Source: Sphingobacteriales bacterium
Lineage (GTDB): Bacteria; Bacteroidota; Bacteroidia; Chitinophagales; Chitinophagaceae
Direction of reading: 5' to 3'
Length of the DNA: 64,000 nucleotides
NCBI GenBank assembly: GCA_027484425.1
Contig: JAIXSZ010000015.1
Span: 1-64,000 of the forward strand
Both the position numbers and the translations under genes were made by a program. Of the stretch, positions 24,155 through 35,223 are shown piece by piece. Positions within the stretch are counted from its first letter, which is position 1, and each line of letters opens with the position of its first letter. Below the pieces are notes generated by a model. That model was not told the DNA's origin, ran no database searches, and saw only the letters and a program-made list of their open reading frames with translations.

Positions 24155-24233
24155 CACCTCGGGCGCTGAGCCCGTTTTCTATATCTGCTCACCGCGCTGT
24201 TGTTTATATTTTTTTACATATCATCTTCTGCTA

Positions 24234-27083
24234 ATGCCGCGTGATTTTTCTATTAAGAGTGTACTAATTATTGGTTCCGGTCCTATTGTTATAGGTCAAG
24301 CATGTGAGTTTGACTATTCTGGCTCACAGGCCGCCAGAAGCCTTCGAGAAGAAGGAATTAAAGTAATATTGATCAATTCGAACCCAGCAACTATAATGAC
24401 CGATCCTATTATGGCAGATAGGGTGTATTTGTTGCCACTAACTGTAGAAAGTCTAGAACAAGTACTTGAAGAAAACAACATAGACGCAGTATTGCCAACC
24501 ATGGGAGGTCAGACTGCATTAAATTTAGCTAAAGAAGCAGACGAACTCGGGATATGGGAGAAATATAATGTGCGACTGATAGGCGTGGATATTAAAGCAA
24601 TAGACAAAGCAGAAGACAGAGAATTATTCAGAAAGTGGATGATAGAGCTGGGAGTACCTGTTGCAACCGCCAGAACAGCAAACTCTCTGTTAGAGGGTAA
24701 GGAGTTTGCACAAGAAATTGGTATTCCTCTTGTAATAAGACCCTCGTTTACATTGGGGGGCTCTGGAGGTAGCATAGTAAGACTCAAAGAAGAGCTGGAT
24801 TCAGCATTGGACAGGGGATTGACTGCATCGCCCATACATGAAGTGCTAGTAGAAAAGGCAGTATTGGGTTGGAAAGAATTTGAACTTGAGCTGCTGCGTG
24901 ACATGAATGATAATGTTGTTATCATTTGTACAGTAGAGAACTTTGATCCAATGGGCATTCATACCGGTGATAGCATAACGGTAGCACCTGCGATGACCCT
25001 AAGCGATACGGCATTTCAGTTGATGCGCAATACTGCCATTAAAATGATGCGCGACCTTGGCAATTTTGCCGGGGGGTGTAATGTGCAGTTTGCATTAAAT
25101 CCTGAGACAGAAGAAATAATAACAGTAGAGATAAACCCGAGGGTGAGCCGGTCTTCTGCGTTAGCGTCGAAAGCTACTGGTTACCCAATAGCTAAAATAG
25201 CGGCAAAACTGGCTGTGGGTTATAATCTGGATGAGCTAAGTAACCAGATTACACAAACTACCTCTGCCTATTTTGAGCCAGCACTAGATTATGTGATAGT
25301 GAAGATGCCGCGTTGGAATTTTGACAAATTTAAAGGTGCAGATGACACACTGGGTTTTCAGATGAAGTCTGTGGGAGAAGTAATGGCAATAGGAAGAACT
25401 TTCCCTGAAGCGTTGCAAAAAGCCTGTCAGAGTTTGGAAAACAATGCTACTGGTTTATCGTTTATAAGCACAAGTAGGCTAAGACCAGAGGAGCTTATAG
25501 ATACCCTTAAAAGGCCGACATGGGATCGAATCTTCAGGATAAAGGAAGCCATGGCTGCAGGAGTATCCATTAAGACCATAAGAGAGTTGACCCAAATAGA
25601 CCGTTGGTTTTTGTACCAGATACAAGACATTGTGAATCTGGAGAGTGAAATAAAAAAACTTAAACACCTTCATCACCTAGATGCTGCCATACTAAGAACA
25701 GCAAAACAAATGGGTTTTGGAGACGAGCAAATAGCTGATTTACTTACTGACTGTACTGATGAAGATGTGTATGCGTACAGGAAGTCGCTGGGCATTACTC
25801 GTGTTTTCAAGATGGTGGATACTTGCAGTGCAGAGTTTGAGGCAAAAACACCCTACTACTATAGCACGTTTGAAAATAGACCTGAAGCTAACGCAGTAAG
25901 TAGTTTGACAAATGAGAGTGTAAGAACTGACAAAAAGAAGATCATAGTTTTGGGCTCAGGCCCAAATAGGATTGGTCAGGGTATAGAATTTGATTATTGC
26001 TGCACACACGGCCTATTAGCTATTAGAGAGTGTGGATATGAATCGATAATGGTAAACTGTAACCCAGAAACTGTTTCGACCGACTTTGATATAGCGGATA
26101 AATTATACTTTGAACCAGTATACTGGGAGCACCTATGGGAAATTATAGAACATGAGCAGCCAGAGGGTGTGATAGTGCAACTAGGGGGGCAAACAGCCCT
26201 AAAACTTGCCAGAAGACTGCATGAAAAAGGGATAAAAATAATAGGTACTTCTTTTGACAATATGGACATTGCTGAAGACAGAGGAAGATTCAGCGACACA
26301 CTAAAAGAATTGAACATCCCCTATCCGAGATATGGCACAGCATATACTACCGACGAAGCAATAGAAGTAGCTAAAGAGGTAGGATATCCGGTACTGGTGC
26401 GCCCGTCGTATGTGCTGGGTGGACAACGCATGCGGATAGTGATAAATGATGAAGAGCTAGAGAAAAGCGTAGTAAGCCTTCTGAAACACCTTCCTGGAAA
26501 TAAAATACTAATTGACCATTTTCTGGATAGGTGTCAAGAGGCGGAGGTAGATGCAATCTGCGACGGTGAAGAAGTGCACATAATGGGCATAATGGAGCAT
26601 ATAGAGCCAGCCGGTATACATAGTGGCGATAGTCATGCACTGTTGCCCGTATTTAATCTTGGGCCACTAGTGGTAGAGGAAATGGCTGACATTGCCCGAA
26701 AAATAGCACTTAGCCTGAATGTGAAAGGGCTTATAAACATACAGTATGCCATAAAGGACAACAAAGTATACGTAATAGAGGCTAACCCAAGAGCAAGCCG
26801 CACTACTCCTTTCATAGCAAAAGCATACAACATTCCCTACCTCAACATAGCAACAAAGGTGATGATGGGTGAAAAGAAGTTGAAAGACTTTGTTATAGAA
26901 AAGAAACTAGAGGGATTTGCTGTAAAAGAGCCAATATTCAGTTTTAATAAGTTTCCGAATGTGAATAAGGAACTAGGGCCGGAAATGAAAAGTACTGGTG
27001 AAGCCATACGATTTATTAAAAACCTAAGAGATCCCTGGTTCAGACAATTGTATAAAGAGCGCAGTATGCACCTGAGCAAGTAG
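24234..27083 (+). CDS. carB: Carbamoyl phosphate synthase large subunit (short form)
   Basis: 949 aa. It makes carbamoyl phosphate from bicarbonate, ammonia and two ATP for pyrimidine and arginine synthesis. It has both halves of the duplicated ATP-grasp architecture: [11 protein letters not shown]-type starts ([22 protein letters not shown] near 8-29 and [20 protein letters not shown] near 571) and two ATP-grasp blocks ([22 protein letters not shown]). It stops after the second ATP-grasp domain, so the C-terminal methylglyoxal-synthase-like allosteric domain present in ~1070-aa enzymes is missing. Short forms are common in Bacteroidota. carA is not adjacent. Confidence 0.95.
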   Translation: MPRDFSIKSVLIIGSGPIVIGQACEFDYSGSQAARSLREEGIKVILINSNPATIMTDPIMADRVYLLPLTVESLEQVLEENNIDAVLPTMGGQTALNLAKEADELGIWEKYNVRLIGVDIKAIDKAEDRELFRKWMIELGVPVATARTANSLLEGKEFAQEIGIPLVIRPSFTLGGSGGSIVRLKEELDSALDRGLTASPIHEVLVEKAVLGWKEFELELLRDMNDNVVIICTVENFDPMGIHTGDSITVAPAMTLSDTAFQLMRNTAIKMMRDLGNFAGGCNVQFALNPETEEIITVEINPRVSRSSALASKATGYPIAKIAAKLAVGYNLDELSNQITQTTSAYFEPALDYVIVKMPRWNFDKFKGADDTLGFQMKSVGEVMAIGRTFPEALQKACQSLENNATGLSFISTSRLRPEELIDTLKRPTWDRIFRIKEAMAAGVSIKTIRELTQIDRWFLYQIQDIVNLESEIKKLKHLHHLDAAILRTAKQMGFGDEQIADLLTDCTDEDVYAYRKSLGITRVFKMVDTCSAEFEAKTPYYYSTFENRPEANAVSSLTNESVRTDKKKIIVLGSGPNRIGQGIEFDYCCTHGLLAIRECGYESIMVNCNPETVSTDFDIADKLYFEPVYWEHLWEIIEHEQPEGVIVQLGGQTALKLARRLHEKGIKIIGTSFDNMDIAEDRGRFSDTLKELNIPYPRYGTAYTTDEAIEVAKEVGYPVLVRPSYVLGGQRMRIVINDEELEKSVVSLLKHLPGNKILIDHFLDRCQEAEVDAICDGEEVHIMGIMEHIEPAGIHSGDSHALLPVFNLGPLVVEEMADIARKIALSLNVKGLINIQYAIKDNKVYVIEANPRASRTTPFIAKAYNIPYLNIATKVMMGEKKLKDFVIEKKLEGFAVKEPIFSFNKFPNVNKELGPEMKSTGEAIRFIKNLRDPWFRQLYKERSMHLSK

Positions 27084-27124
27084 AAATACGGGATAATACC
27101 ATATATTGCATCCGTATTTAGTAT

Positions 27125-28303
27125 ATGGCAAATAAAAAGATAGTAAAAACGACCTGTTTCGTTTTTTCAATCCTGTTAGCTGTGTTTTCGCAGGCAAGTG
27201 CACAGATAAGTCTGAACAGTATTCATTTTGGTACTGTGGGCGCTGGTACTGACAGCATGCGAGTGTCGCTGCACAATGCATCACTACCCTTTCTGCCCGC
27301 GGCAGCTAACGGCTCGTGGGATTTGACAGGCGTGGTGGACTCGCTGACTTATTTATGGAACATACGGGTACCTAGTATAACTACGCAATATGCAGATAGC
27401 AATAATTATACTATTGGTGCATATAGATATCTGGGCAATGCTGGAGTGAATATAACTGGTGGGGGGATTGTGGAAGTTGACGTTTCAATTAAAGGCAAAA
27501 ATTACGACCTTTCTTCACTAACAGCTAGTTTTCTTGACACACTTACAATTCCAGAGCAGACTATAACATACAGCTCACCGCTAGTGCATCTGGTGTTCCC
27601 GGTAACATATGGTAGTGTGTGGCAAAGCGACTATACTGCTACAACAGTATATGAACTGACAGTAGCAACATTTTCGTACGTGCATAAACCTTTTGTAAGG
27701 CGCACCTATACCCAACGACGAGATACTGTAAAAGGATGGGGAGAAATGAGAGTAAGAAATGCAAGCGGATTGCCATCTGATTACTTTGATGTGTTGCAGG
27801 TGCATAGTACCGTGGTGACGATTGATAGCTTTTTTGTAGATGGGCTGCCTGCAATGCCTACCGTGCTTGCAATGTTCAGCCTAGAACAGGGCAAAAAAGA
27901 CACAAACTACACCCAGCGATATTATAGAGCACAAGAGGTGACTCCCCTTGCAACCATACGTTATAAAGACGTGAGATATACCCAACCAATAAAAGCCACC
28001 ACACACATTCAACGACTAATAGCGGTAGGGGTAAACGAAGTAACAGACACTGATGGGCCGATAGTATTTCCTAACCCTGTTAATGATGGAAACATCTACT
28101 TAGGAAACTTGACTACTAATGGCAATACTGGCTTCCTGCTTAGTGATATGGCGGGTAAGACTGTATGCTTAGGATTTATAGATAATAGCGTAGTGCCTTA
28201 CAAAATAGAACTGCCTAAGTGGTTAACAAATGGCATTTACATACTAAGTATAGGTAATGATGACAAACTGCTTGGCAAATACTCTATTTTGATAAACAAA
28301 TAA
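27125..28303 (+). CDS. Secreted protein with T9SS C-terminal sorting domain
   Basis: 392 aa. Signal peptide at about 1-27 (ends ASAQ). A beta-rich body of unknown function follows. The last ~85 residues form a type IX secretion sorting domain: VFPNPVNDGNIYLGN, then a Gly/Asp turn (LSDMAGKTV) and the final YSILINK strand. It would be exported through the outer membrane and attached to the cell surface or released. No enzyme motif is visible in the body. It starts 41 bp after carB. Confidence 0.7.
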   Translation: MANKKIVKTTCFVFSILLAVFSQASAQISLNSIHFGTVGAGTDSMRVSLHNASLPFLPAAANGSWDLTGVVDSLTYLWNIRVPSITTQYADSNNYTIGAYRYLGNAGVNITGGGIVEVDVSIKGKNYDLSSLTASFLDTLTIPEQTITYSSPLVHLVFPVTYGSVWQSDYTATTVYELTVATFSYVHKPFVRRTYTQRRDTVKGWGEMRVRNASGLPSDYFDVLQVHSTVVTIDSFFVDGLPAMPTVLAMFSLEQGKKDTNYTQRYYRAQEVTPLATIRYKDVRYTQPIKATTHIQRLIAVGVNEVTDTDGPIVFPNPVNDGNIYLGNLTTNGNTGFLLSDMAGKTVCLGFIDNSVVPYKIELPKWLTNGIYILSIGNDDKLLGKYSILINK

Positions 28304-28339
28304 TTTTTTAGTGGTAATAAACATAAACCCTGTTTTTTC

Positions 28340-29770
28340 ATGACGACCACCAAGGCGACTTTACAATCAGGAGCACGGGTGGCTGTTTGGGTTATGGTGG
28401 GACTACTTTTACTTTCTGGCGTCTATTATAAAGAGAAGGTGCTTTTTGGTGATGGGTCTTACTTGTTGTTTAACATTATTAATAAACGTTCAGTTGATAT
28501 TCAATGGGGTAGGTATGGTTCCATTGTCAGTCAATTTTTACCTTATGCGGGGGTGAAGCTGAAATTTCCTACAAGTATTGTTGGGCTGCTGTATGCTGTA
28601 GGTTTTAATGCTTTTTTTCTTGTTGTAACTGCTATTTGTTACTGGTGCAGACAATATGCATTGACTATACTTTCGGCATTATATTTCACACTATTTTTCA
28701 GCGATTCTTTTTACTGGGTGAGTGAAGTGCCACAAGCTGTGGGGTTTTTATTCATTACACTATCTGTATTGCTGTGGAGTGAAGAGCGGAAAGTATCTGT
28801 GTTTGTGCTATATCCTGTATTCTTTTTACTCTCATTCATAACAGTATCTACTCACTTTGTTGTCATTATTCCACTAGTTTATTTGTGGGTTTATTATCTG
28901 TGGGGCAAAGAGTATTGGCCATATTCGAAACAAAGAACTATCGTGTTGAGCATATTGCTAGTTGGAGTAATTCTATTCAGGTTTCTGACGGTAGGTGGAA
29001 AATCGGGAGAAAACAGCCATTTGCATAATGTGACTCACTTTAGTATAAAGGACATACTGTTTTCATTTGTGTCACCAGTAGTTACTACTTTCTATTACCA
29101 TTTAGTTGCCCTATACTCGCCCATTTTGTTTGTTTTTGCTGCTGGTATGTATTCGTTGATCAAGAAAAATAGAAAACACAAAGCGGGCTGGACACTACTT
29201 GTTTGTGTAGGATACGTAATTATTATGGGTCTTACTTATGGTGACTATGATGGTGAATACGCTTTGTTTCATATAGAAAGTGAATGGGGTGCACTATCTG
29301 TGATAGTGGCTGCGGCTTTTGTGTTTGAGTATTTGGACGATCTGAAAACAAAAACAGTAGTACTGCTATTGTTAGCTATTTTTGGGGTGAGGATAGTTTA
29401 TATCTACAAATCAGCAAAGATATTCAGCGACAGAAATGAACTGAAAGAAGCAGTGCTACAAAAAATGAAAGAGAAAGGTTTTACGAAAGTGGCACTGTAT
29501 GAAAACAAAAAACTTAGTGATGACTTGATTCTAGACTGGGCGATGCCAGAAGAAATGATACTAGCCTCTGCAATGAATGGAGATCACACTCAATTCACTT
29601 GCAGGTTTGTGAGAACAGCGGATACTGCTGCTCTTAAAGATATAGCGCAAAAGGACAAGATTAGCTTTGACTTCGGGACTATACTTTACAGTGAATTAAA
29701 TACCGAATACTTTAGTGTAGATACAAGCAAACCTTATGTTTTGATGACTTACGAGGAATTGATGAAATAA
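28340..29770 (+). CDS. Polytopic membrane protein of unknown function
   Basis: 476 aa with about 8-10 membrane spans in residues 10-350 and a soluble C-terminal domain. The layout resembles glycosyltransferase-like membrane proteins of the GT-C type, but no typical DxD or DE motif is clear in the first loop, so it stays unassigned. It lies 36 bp after the preceding T9SS protein, possibly co-transcribed. The last ~100 residues are soluble and mixed alpha/beta. Confidence 0.6.
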   Translation: MTTTKATLQSGARVAVWVMVGLLLLSGVYYKEKVLFGDGSYLLFNIINKRSVDIQWGRYGSIVSQFLPYAGVKLKFPTSIVGLLYAVGFNAFFLVVTAICYWCRQYALTILSALYFTLFFSDSFYWVSEVPQAVGFLFITLSVLLWSEERKVSVFVLYPVFFLLSFITVSTHFVVIIPLVYLWVYYLWGKEYWPYSKQRTIVLSILLVGVILFRFLTVGGKSGENSHLHNVTHFSIKDILFSFVSPVVTTFYYHLVALYSPILFVFAAGMYSLIKKNRKHKAGWTLLVCVGYVIIMGLTYGDYDGEYALFHIESEWGALSVIVAAAFVFEYLDDLKTKTVVLLLLAIFGVRIVYIYKSAKIFSDRNELKEAVLQKMKEKGFTKVALYENKKLSDDLILDWAMPEEMILASAMNGDHTQFTCRFVRTADTAALKDIAQKDKISFDFGTILYSELNTEYFSVDTSKPYVLMTYEELMK

Positions 29771-29825
29771 CAACATTTTTATAACAAGCAATGTTGATAC
29801 CTTGCCGCTTAAATAATGACGAAAG

Positions 29826-30341
29826 ATGAAAGAGAAACACCCTAAAGATACGTTTATAGTAATGTCTGAACTGGTGCTGCCCAATGATACTAACACCTTA
29901 GGAAACCTAATGGGTGGTAGACTAATGCACTGGATGGATATAGCGGCCGCAATTGCTGCACAGAAACATTGTAACTGCCCAGTGGTAACAGCGTCTGTGG
30001 ATAACGTTTCGTTTGCCAACCCAATAAAACTGGGAAATCTGCTGACTATTGAGGCAAAGTTGACACGCTCGTTCAATACATCAATGGAGGTTTTTTTGCG
30101 GGTTTGGGGCGAAGATTTATCGGCCCAATACAAGTATTTGTCGAATGAGGCCTATCTTACCTTTGTGGCTTTAGACCCCAACGGAAGACCAAGAAAAGTG
30201 CCGGAGCTGATACCAGAAACTGAGGAAGAAAAAAAATTCTATGATGGGGCTTTGAGACGCAGACAGTTGAGGCTAGTGCTGGGGGGGAAAATGAAAACAG
30301 AGGATGCAGGCGAGTTGAGAGCTTTGTTTGTAAAAGAGTGA
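29826..30341 (+). CDS. Acyl-CoA thioesterase (hotdog fold, YciA/BACH type)
   Basis: 171 aa single hotdog domain. It opens with VMSELVLPNDTNTLGNLMGGRLMHWMD, the pattern of YciA/BACH thioesterases, including the conserved Asn-Asp and the Gly-Gly before the central helix. A TASVDNVSFANPIKLG block follows. It would hydrolyse acyl-CoA to free CoA and acid in the cytoplasm. It is followed by an M16 peptidase homologue 32 bp downstream. Confidence 0.88.
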   Translation: MKEKHPKDTFIVMSELVLPNDTNTLGNLMGGRLMHWMDIAAAIAAQKHCNCPVVTASVDNVSFANPIKLGNLLTIEAKLTRSFNTSMEVFLRVWGEDLSAQYKYLSNEAYLTFVALDPNGRPRKVPELIPETEEEKKFYDGALRRRQLRLVLGGKMKTEDAGELRALFVKE

Positions 30342-30373
30342 TAAAACCAAATATTTCTAAATAACACGAGAGA

Positions 30374-31657
30374 ATGTTGACAGATCGTACAGTAGCTCCT
30401 GCAATTCATGATGCAGTAGAGTTTGATTATAAATTGCCTGGAATAAATAAAGAAATACTTGATAATGGCTTGCCACTTTACTGGCTAAATGCTGGTGTAC
30501 AAGACGTAGTGCAAATAGACTGGATCTTTCCGGCAGGTTTGTGGTATGAACCAAAACCATCCGTAGCACATGCTGTTGCTGGACTACTTAAAGGTGGCAC
30601 TTCGAAATATACTTCGGTACAAATACACGAGGCTTTGGAGTTTTATGGCGCCCAATTGAAAGTAGCGGCAGGAAATGATTACGCCACAGTGACGCTATAT
30701 ACCCTCAACAAGCATTTGCCCTCGTTGTTACCAATGGTGTATGAACTGCTTACTGATAGCACTTTACCAGAGCATGAAATAGCGATACATAAACGTAATG
30801 CTATAGACAAACTACAAGTAAATTTGAGACAATGTGAGTTTGTAGCCAACCAACAAATAGATGCCCTACTTTTTGGTGAGGAGCACCCGTATGGCAGATA
30901 TACTAGAAAAGAAAAAATAGAGGCTCTGACCCGTGAAGATTTACTATCTTTTTATAAGAGTAATTACAATCTTGCCAATGTACGGATGTTTATGGGTGGT
31001 AAAGCTGGCCCTACTGAAGTGAAATGCCTAAATGACGTGTTTGGCAAGGCTGTGATAACTGCTTCGCCTGTGATAGTTCCGAAGTTTGAGTTAGCTACAT
31101 CGCCTGAGCGAGTGCATAGAATAAGTAATGATGCTAAAGGTGTGCAAGGAGCAGTAAGAGTTGGTAGGTTGTTCCCAAATAGACATCATCCTGATTACTC
31201 ACCTATGGTTGTGGTAAATACTCTTTTTGGTGGTTATTTCGGATCGAGGCTGATGAGCAATATAAGAGAAGACAAGGGATATACTTACGGCATATATAGC
31301 TCTGTGACACCTGAAGTGAGCGGAGGATCAATGGTGATTCATACAGAAACAGGCACAGATGTGATAGAGAATGCCATAAAAGAAATATACCATGAAATGG
31401 AAACCCTTTGCAATGAAGAGGTTACTGAAGAAGAATTGTTACTTGTGAAAAATTATTTACTGGGTGGACTGCTTGGCGACCTAGATGGCCCTTTCTCTAT
31501 TTTGCAAAGATGGAGGTCTTTGATACTTAATGGTTTTGACGAGAACTATTTCAATAACAATGTGCAGATATACAAAAGCATCACTCCTGGTGAGATACAA
31601 TCTTTGGCTAAAAAGTATTACAAGCGAGATGAATTTATAGAGGTTGTTGTGATTTAG
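30374..31657 (+). CDS. M16 family peptidase homologue lacking the catalytic motif
   Basis: 427 aa with the two-lobe M16 fold pattern: N-terminal half around WIFPAGLWYEPKPSVAH, the GRYTRKEKIEALTREDLLSFY helix region and the C-terminal lobe with GYFGSRLMSNIREDKGYTYG, which matches the R-Y region. The zinc-binding motif HxxEH of active enzymes is replaced by H66-A-V-A69-G70, so both the catalytic Glu and the second His are gone. It should not be a protease by itself; such subunits usually pair with an active M16 partner, which is not next to it. It ends before a strong bidirectional terminator. Confidence 0.8.
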   Translation: MLTDRTVAPAIHDAVEFDYKLPGINKEILDNGLPLYWLNAGVQDVVQIDWIFPAGLWYEPKPSVAHAVAGLLKGGTSKYTSVQIHEALEFYGAQLKVAAGNDYATVTLYTLNKHLPSLLPMVYELLTDSTLPEHEIAIHKRNAIDKLQVNLRQCEFVANQQIDALLFGEEHPYGRYTRKEKIEALTREDLLSFYKSNYNLANVRMFMGGKAGPTEVKCLNDVFGKAVITASPVIVPKFELATSPERVHRISNDAKGVQGAVRVGRLFPNRHHPDYSPMVVVNTLFGGYFGSRLMSNIREDKGYTYGIYSSVTPEVSGGSMVIHTETGTDVIENAIKEIYHEMETLCNEEVTEEELLLVKNYLLGGLLGDLDGPFSILQRWRSLILNGFDENYFNNNVQIYKSITPGEIQSLAKKYYKRDEFIEVVVI

Positions 31658-31680
31658 AATTGGGGTATAGTGTATTAGTA

Positions 31681-31716
31681 CAAAAGCCACTTTATCGGTT
31701 GATAAAGTGGCTTTTG
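31681..31716. terminator. Bidirectional terminator between converging genes
   Basis: CAAAAGCCACTTTATC (31681-31696) and GATAAAGTGGCTTTTG (31701-31716) form a 16-bp stem with a GGTT loop. It ends the M16 gene on the top strand and the response regulator gene on the bottom strand. Confidence 0.85.
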
Positions 31717-31732
31717 TAGTGCTGAAAGTAGG

Positions 31733-32251
31733 CTATTGTTTATATCTTCCGAATACACCATAAACCAAGAAAACAGACAACAAGACTATAGCTGAAATCG
31801 CTATCCACAAGAAAGAGATGACTTTTTTGTAGTTTCTGTTGGCCGCTTTTATGCTTGTAAGTTCGTTAATGTTGTTGAGGATGTTTTCCATGCGAGAAAA
31901 GGCTGTTTCGCCTTTAATGACATAGTCATATGCACCATGTTTCATGCTTTCGATAGCCACCTCAAGTTTATCTTGCCCCGATAGCATTATAACTTGAGAA
32001 TTGGGTTTCAACTGCTTCATTTTTTTGAGTACCTCTACCCCATTTTGAGCATCTGGTAAATGTGAGTTGAGGTGAAAATCAAGCACAATAACCTCAGGGT
32101 CTAGATGCATATCCTGCAAAGCACTTTCACCACTTTCGTATGTCTTTATCTGGTACTGAAAGCGTTCTGAAATGTAATCTTTCAGCATTTCATTTTGTAT
32201 AGGTTCATCATCTACCAGGAAAATGTACCCTTTACTTTGTTCTGTAGCCAT
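31733..32251 (-). CDS. Single-domain response regulator with C-terminal membrane anchor
   Basis: 172 aa. Residues 8-130 form a receiver domain: acidic pair D14/D15 in FLVDDEP, phosphoacceptor D58 in VIVLDFHLN, the Thr/Ser position in VIMLSGQD and Lys113 in VIKGE. No output domain follows. Instead residues ~143-166 (VISFLWIAISAIVLLSV and onward) make a single membrane span at the C-terminus, so the receiver should be tethered to the membrane as a tail-anchored protein. It lies just downstream of a hybrid kinase, a likely partner, 105 bp apart on the same strand. Confidence 0.8.
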   Translation of the reverse strand: MATEQSKGYIFLVDDEPIQNEMLKDYISERFQYQIKTYESGESALQDMHLDPEVIVLDFHLNSHLPDAQNGVEVLKKMKQLKPNSQVIMLSGQDKLEVAIESMKHGAYDYVIKGETAFSRMENILNNINELTSIKAANRNYKKVISFLWIAISAIVLLSVFLVYGVFGRYKQ

Positions 32252-32356
32252 ATTTAGATGTTCAATTATTTAGAAAAGTAATTTGATTTTCGTTAAGTTC
32301 AAAATAATAAGGCAGATAAAATTTGAGTTAGAGTTATAATCCTAACCAAATTCTGC

Positions 32357-34993
32357 TTAAGCATTGTTTTTAAGTTCACTGAACGCTTTGGTGCATAATA
32401 AATTAAGGTTTCTAATAAGAACAGGTAGTGTACCAAAATGAGCGGCTTCACCTGCACTTTGCTCAATCATAAATATTTTGCTTACTTCTTCTTTTACGCC
32501 CATATAAGACAACTGAGGCTTAAGAGAGTGTGCTGCGATTTTTATGGTTGGGTAATCTTTTATTGCTAATGCTTTATCAATATTGTCGAGCAATTTTGGC
32601 GCATTGTCTAAAAACATGTTTATGTATTTTTTCATTTTTTCCTCATTGCCGTTAGTAAGTTGCCTTAGAAACTGCATATCTGTTACTGTGTCTGGCAAAG
32701 TAGGTGGTGCATCTTCTTTGACAGTGTTATCAGTATTGTTTTTCGAATCAACAAATGTGGGTGTATTTCCCATTACTGCATCCATTTTGAGAAGCAATTC
32801 GTCTTCATGAAATGGTTTAGAAATGAAAGCATTCATACCTGCTGCGAAGTACTGATTAACGTCTTCTTGCAACACATTAGCGGTCATTGCAATAATTTTT
32901 GTGTGACGATATGGTTCTGGTAATTGGTTTCGAATAAAAATAGTGGCCGCTAGTCCATCCATTACCGGCATTTGAATGTCCATTAGTATAACATCGTAAA
33001 GTTTTTTACGGACACTTTCAACTGCTTCTTGACCATTTATTGCGACATCGAGTTTAATGCCTGGAATAGACTCTTTAAGAGTATCTTCCGCAACCATTCT
33101 ATTGAATTCATTATCTTCTACTAAGAGCACCTTCATATTGGCCAATCTGCGCATGGATACTGCATCTAGTACTTTGCTTTGTTGCTGTTCTTCTTGTGAT
33201 TCAGCCTCAGCGAACGGGACTGTGGCGGTGAATGTAGTACCCTTACCTAATGTGCTATTAACGGATATTTCGCCGCCCATAAGGCCAACTAATTGGCGGC
33301 AGATAGTAAGCCCCAAACCGGTACCTCCAAACTTGCGTGTAGTATCTGCACCAGCTTGGGTGAAACTGTCGAAAATACTATCCAGATGCTCGCGAGCAAT
33401 ACCAATGCCTGTATCGGACACATCGAATTTTATCCAAAGTTTGTCTCCTTCTTTTTTTGAAAGGGTAGCACTAACTTCAATGTGTCCGCTTTCTGTAAAC
33501 TTCACAGCATTACCTGCCAAATTTATGAGTATTTGGTTTAGACGTGTTGGGTCGCCAGTAAGTCTTTTAGGTATGGTGTTGTCAATTTGAATTTTAAGTG
33601 CCAAGTTTTTTTCTTCAGCCTTGAGCATCAACATGTCTCTAACACTATTCAGCACTTCTTTCGGTGAGAAATCAATGTGCTCTATGACTATTTTGCCTGC
33701 TTCTATCTTTGATAGGTCTAGTATGTCATTAATTATAACTAAAAGGTTGTCTGCAGATAGCTGGATAGCATTCAGGTATCGGAGTTGATCGGGCCGCGGA
33801 TCTTTTCCCAAAAGTAACCTTGCCATACCAATGATAGCGTTCATTGGTGTGCGTATTTCATGACTCATGTTGGCCATAAACTGGTGCTTTAATTGCGCTG
33901 TGCGTATGGCAACTTCCTTTTCTTTTTTAGCCAGTTCTATTTGCTGACGCACCTGTAAGTTGCGAAGCTCATTGATTATTTTCTGTTTGAATATCTCTTC
34001 TTTTAATTGCTCAAAAGATTTGAGGTGGTGAAAAGCTTTGGGAATGTCGTCCATCTTGTCGTACAAAACAGATAGCATTTCGTGAATGCTCATGAGATCA
34101 TGTCGTCGGGTATATTCTTCGGCTAGGCTGAAGGCAGATTGTAATGACTGTTGGGCTTGCCTATAGTTACCATCGTCCATATATAACCTACCTAAATAGA
34201 AGTTTGAAATGATCTGTACTTCTATATTACCCAGTAGCTGTGCTTTTCGTAGGGCGTCTGTAAGGTGTGTGCTTGCATTACCAAAATCACCCATCTTGTA
34301 GTAAACTTTGCCCAGGCCACTTTCAGCCATTACGTAAGCAGCTGTTTCAGAATCGGAATGTTTTAGATTTTCTTGGAAGTAATGTAGCGCATCTGCAAAC
34401 TGTTCTTTCTTGAAATATATATTGCCTAGTGTATTATGAATATTAATTAGGCTTGTTCGATTGTGAGCTCGTTCGAAAATAGGAAGACATTTAAGCGCAT
34501 ATTCTAGCGCACTATCATAATCGTTGAGGTCGTATAATAGATTGGAAATACTAGTAAGTATAAGCGATTGAGCGAACTCATCACGTGTTTCTTCATTAAT
34601 TATCAGTGCTTTTTCAAAATGTGTGAGCGCCTTCGCAAGATCGCCCATGTCTCTATAAATATTGCCATAATTGTGCAATACGCGAGCTTCCAAACTATTG
34701 TCTTTTATGCGCTCTGCTATTGAAAGTGCCTCACGTAATGTATCCTGACCAGCATCATATTCCCCCATCAACCAGTAGCAGGACCCTTTAAGATTGAGTC
34801 CTCTTCCGATACCTCTTGTATATGCTATTTTGCGAGAGCGTTGCATAATTTCTTCTGCCATAGACATAGCCAACTCTACATCTATATTTCGCACTTCTAC
34901 TCCTATATCGACGAGTGTATCAATTCTGCCTTTTTCATCAGTTTGTTCCGCCAGTTGTGCCTGTAATTCTTTGTATCTTGGCGTGTCTATCAT
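32357..34993 (-). CDS. Cytoplasmic TPR hybrid histidine kinase with receiver and HPt domains
   Basis: 878 aa. TPR-like helical repeats occupy about 1-330. A short coiled coil leads to a HisKA domain with phospho-His378 (SHEIRTP). The HATPase has the N box ([12 protein letters not shown]), the G1 box DTGIGIA at about 527-533 and the G2 box GGTGLGL. A receiver follows with D672 (ILMDIQMP) and K of SKPF, then a C-terminal HPt domain with His822 (AHSLKP). A phosphorelay His-Asp-His is thus complete in one chain and lacks a final receiver, which the tail-anchored receiver next door could supply. There is no membrane span, so the signal is internal, probably a protein partner of the TPRs. Confidence 0.9.
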   Translation of the reverse strand: MIDTPRYKELQAQLAEQTDEKGRIDTLVDIGVEVRNIDVELAMSMAEEIMQRSRKIAYTRGIGRGLNLKGSCYWLMGEYDAGQDTLREALSIAERIKDNSLEARVLHNYGNIYRDMGDLAKALTHFEKALIINEETRDEFAQSLILTSISNLLYDLNDYDSALEYALKCLPIFERAHNRTSLINIHNTLGNIYFKKEQFADALHYFQENLKHSDSETAAYVMAESGLGKVYYKMGDFGNASTHLTDALRKAQLLGNIEVQIISNFYLGRLYMDDGNYRQAQQSLQSAFSLAEEYTRRHDLMSIHEMLSVLYDKMDDIPKAFHHLKSFEQLKEEIFKQKIINELRNLQVRQQIELAKKEKEVAIRTAQLKHQFMANMSHEIRTPMNAIIGMARLLLGKDPRPDQLRYLNAIQLSADNLLVIINDILDLSKIEAGKIVIEHIDFSPKEVLNSVRDMLMLKAEEKNLALKIQIDNTIPKRLTGDPTRLNQILINLAGNAVKFTESGHIEVSATLSKKEGDKLWIKFDVSDTGIGIAREHLDSIFDSFTQAGADTTRKFGGTGLGLTICRQLVGLMGGEISVNSTLGKGTTFTATVPFAEAESQEEQQQSKVLDAVSMRRLANMKVLLVEDNEFNRMVAEDTLKESIPGIKLDVAINGQEAVESVRKKLYDVILMDIQMPVMDGLAATIFIRNQLPEPYRHTKIIAMTANVLQEDVNQYFAAGMNAFISKPFHEDELLLKMDAVMGNTPTFVDSKNNTDNTVKEDAPPTLPDTVTDMQFLRQLTNGNEEKMKKYINMFLDNAPKLLDNIDKALAIKDYPTIKIAAHSLKPQLSYMGVKEEVSKIFMIEQSAGEAAHFGTLPVLIRNLNLLCTKAFSELKNNA

Positions 34994-35223
34994 TAGGTGT
35001 GAGTTATGTGTTATCGACCGCTATCGCAGCCATTTTGGTATACTGAGGATAAAAATAAAAAAATTATACATTATTTCAGCCTTTTTTAATTTGTATACAA
35101 GCCAATCAAGATCATACATTTTTTACTTCCTAAATTTGTGATGATCTAATATTTTTGTTTTAAATAGTTAAGAAACTCCCCATTTAAGTTAGCTTATTTG
35201 TTATCATTGATTAAAATTGGAAG

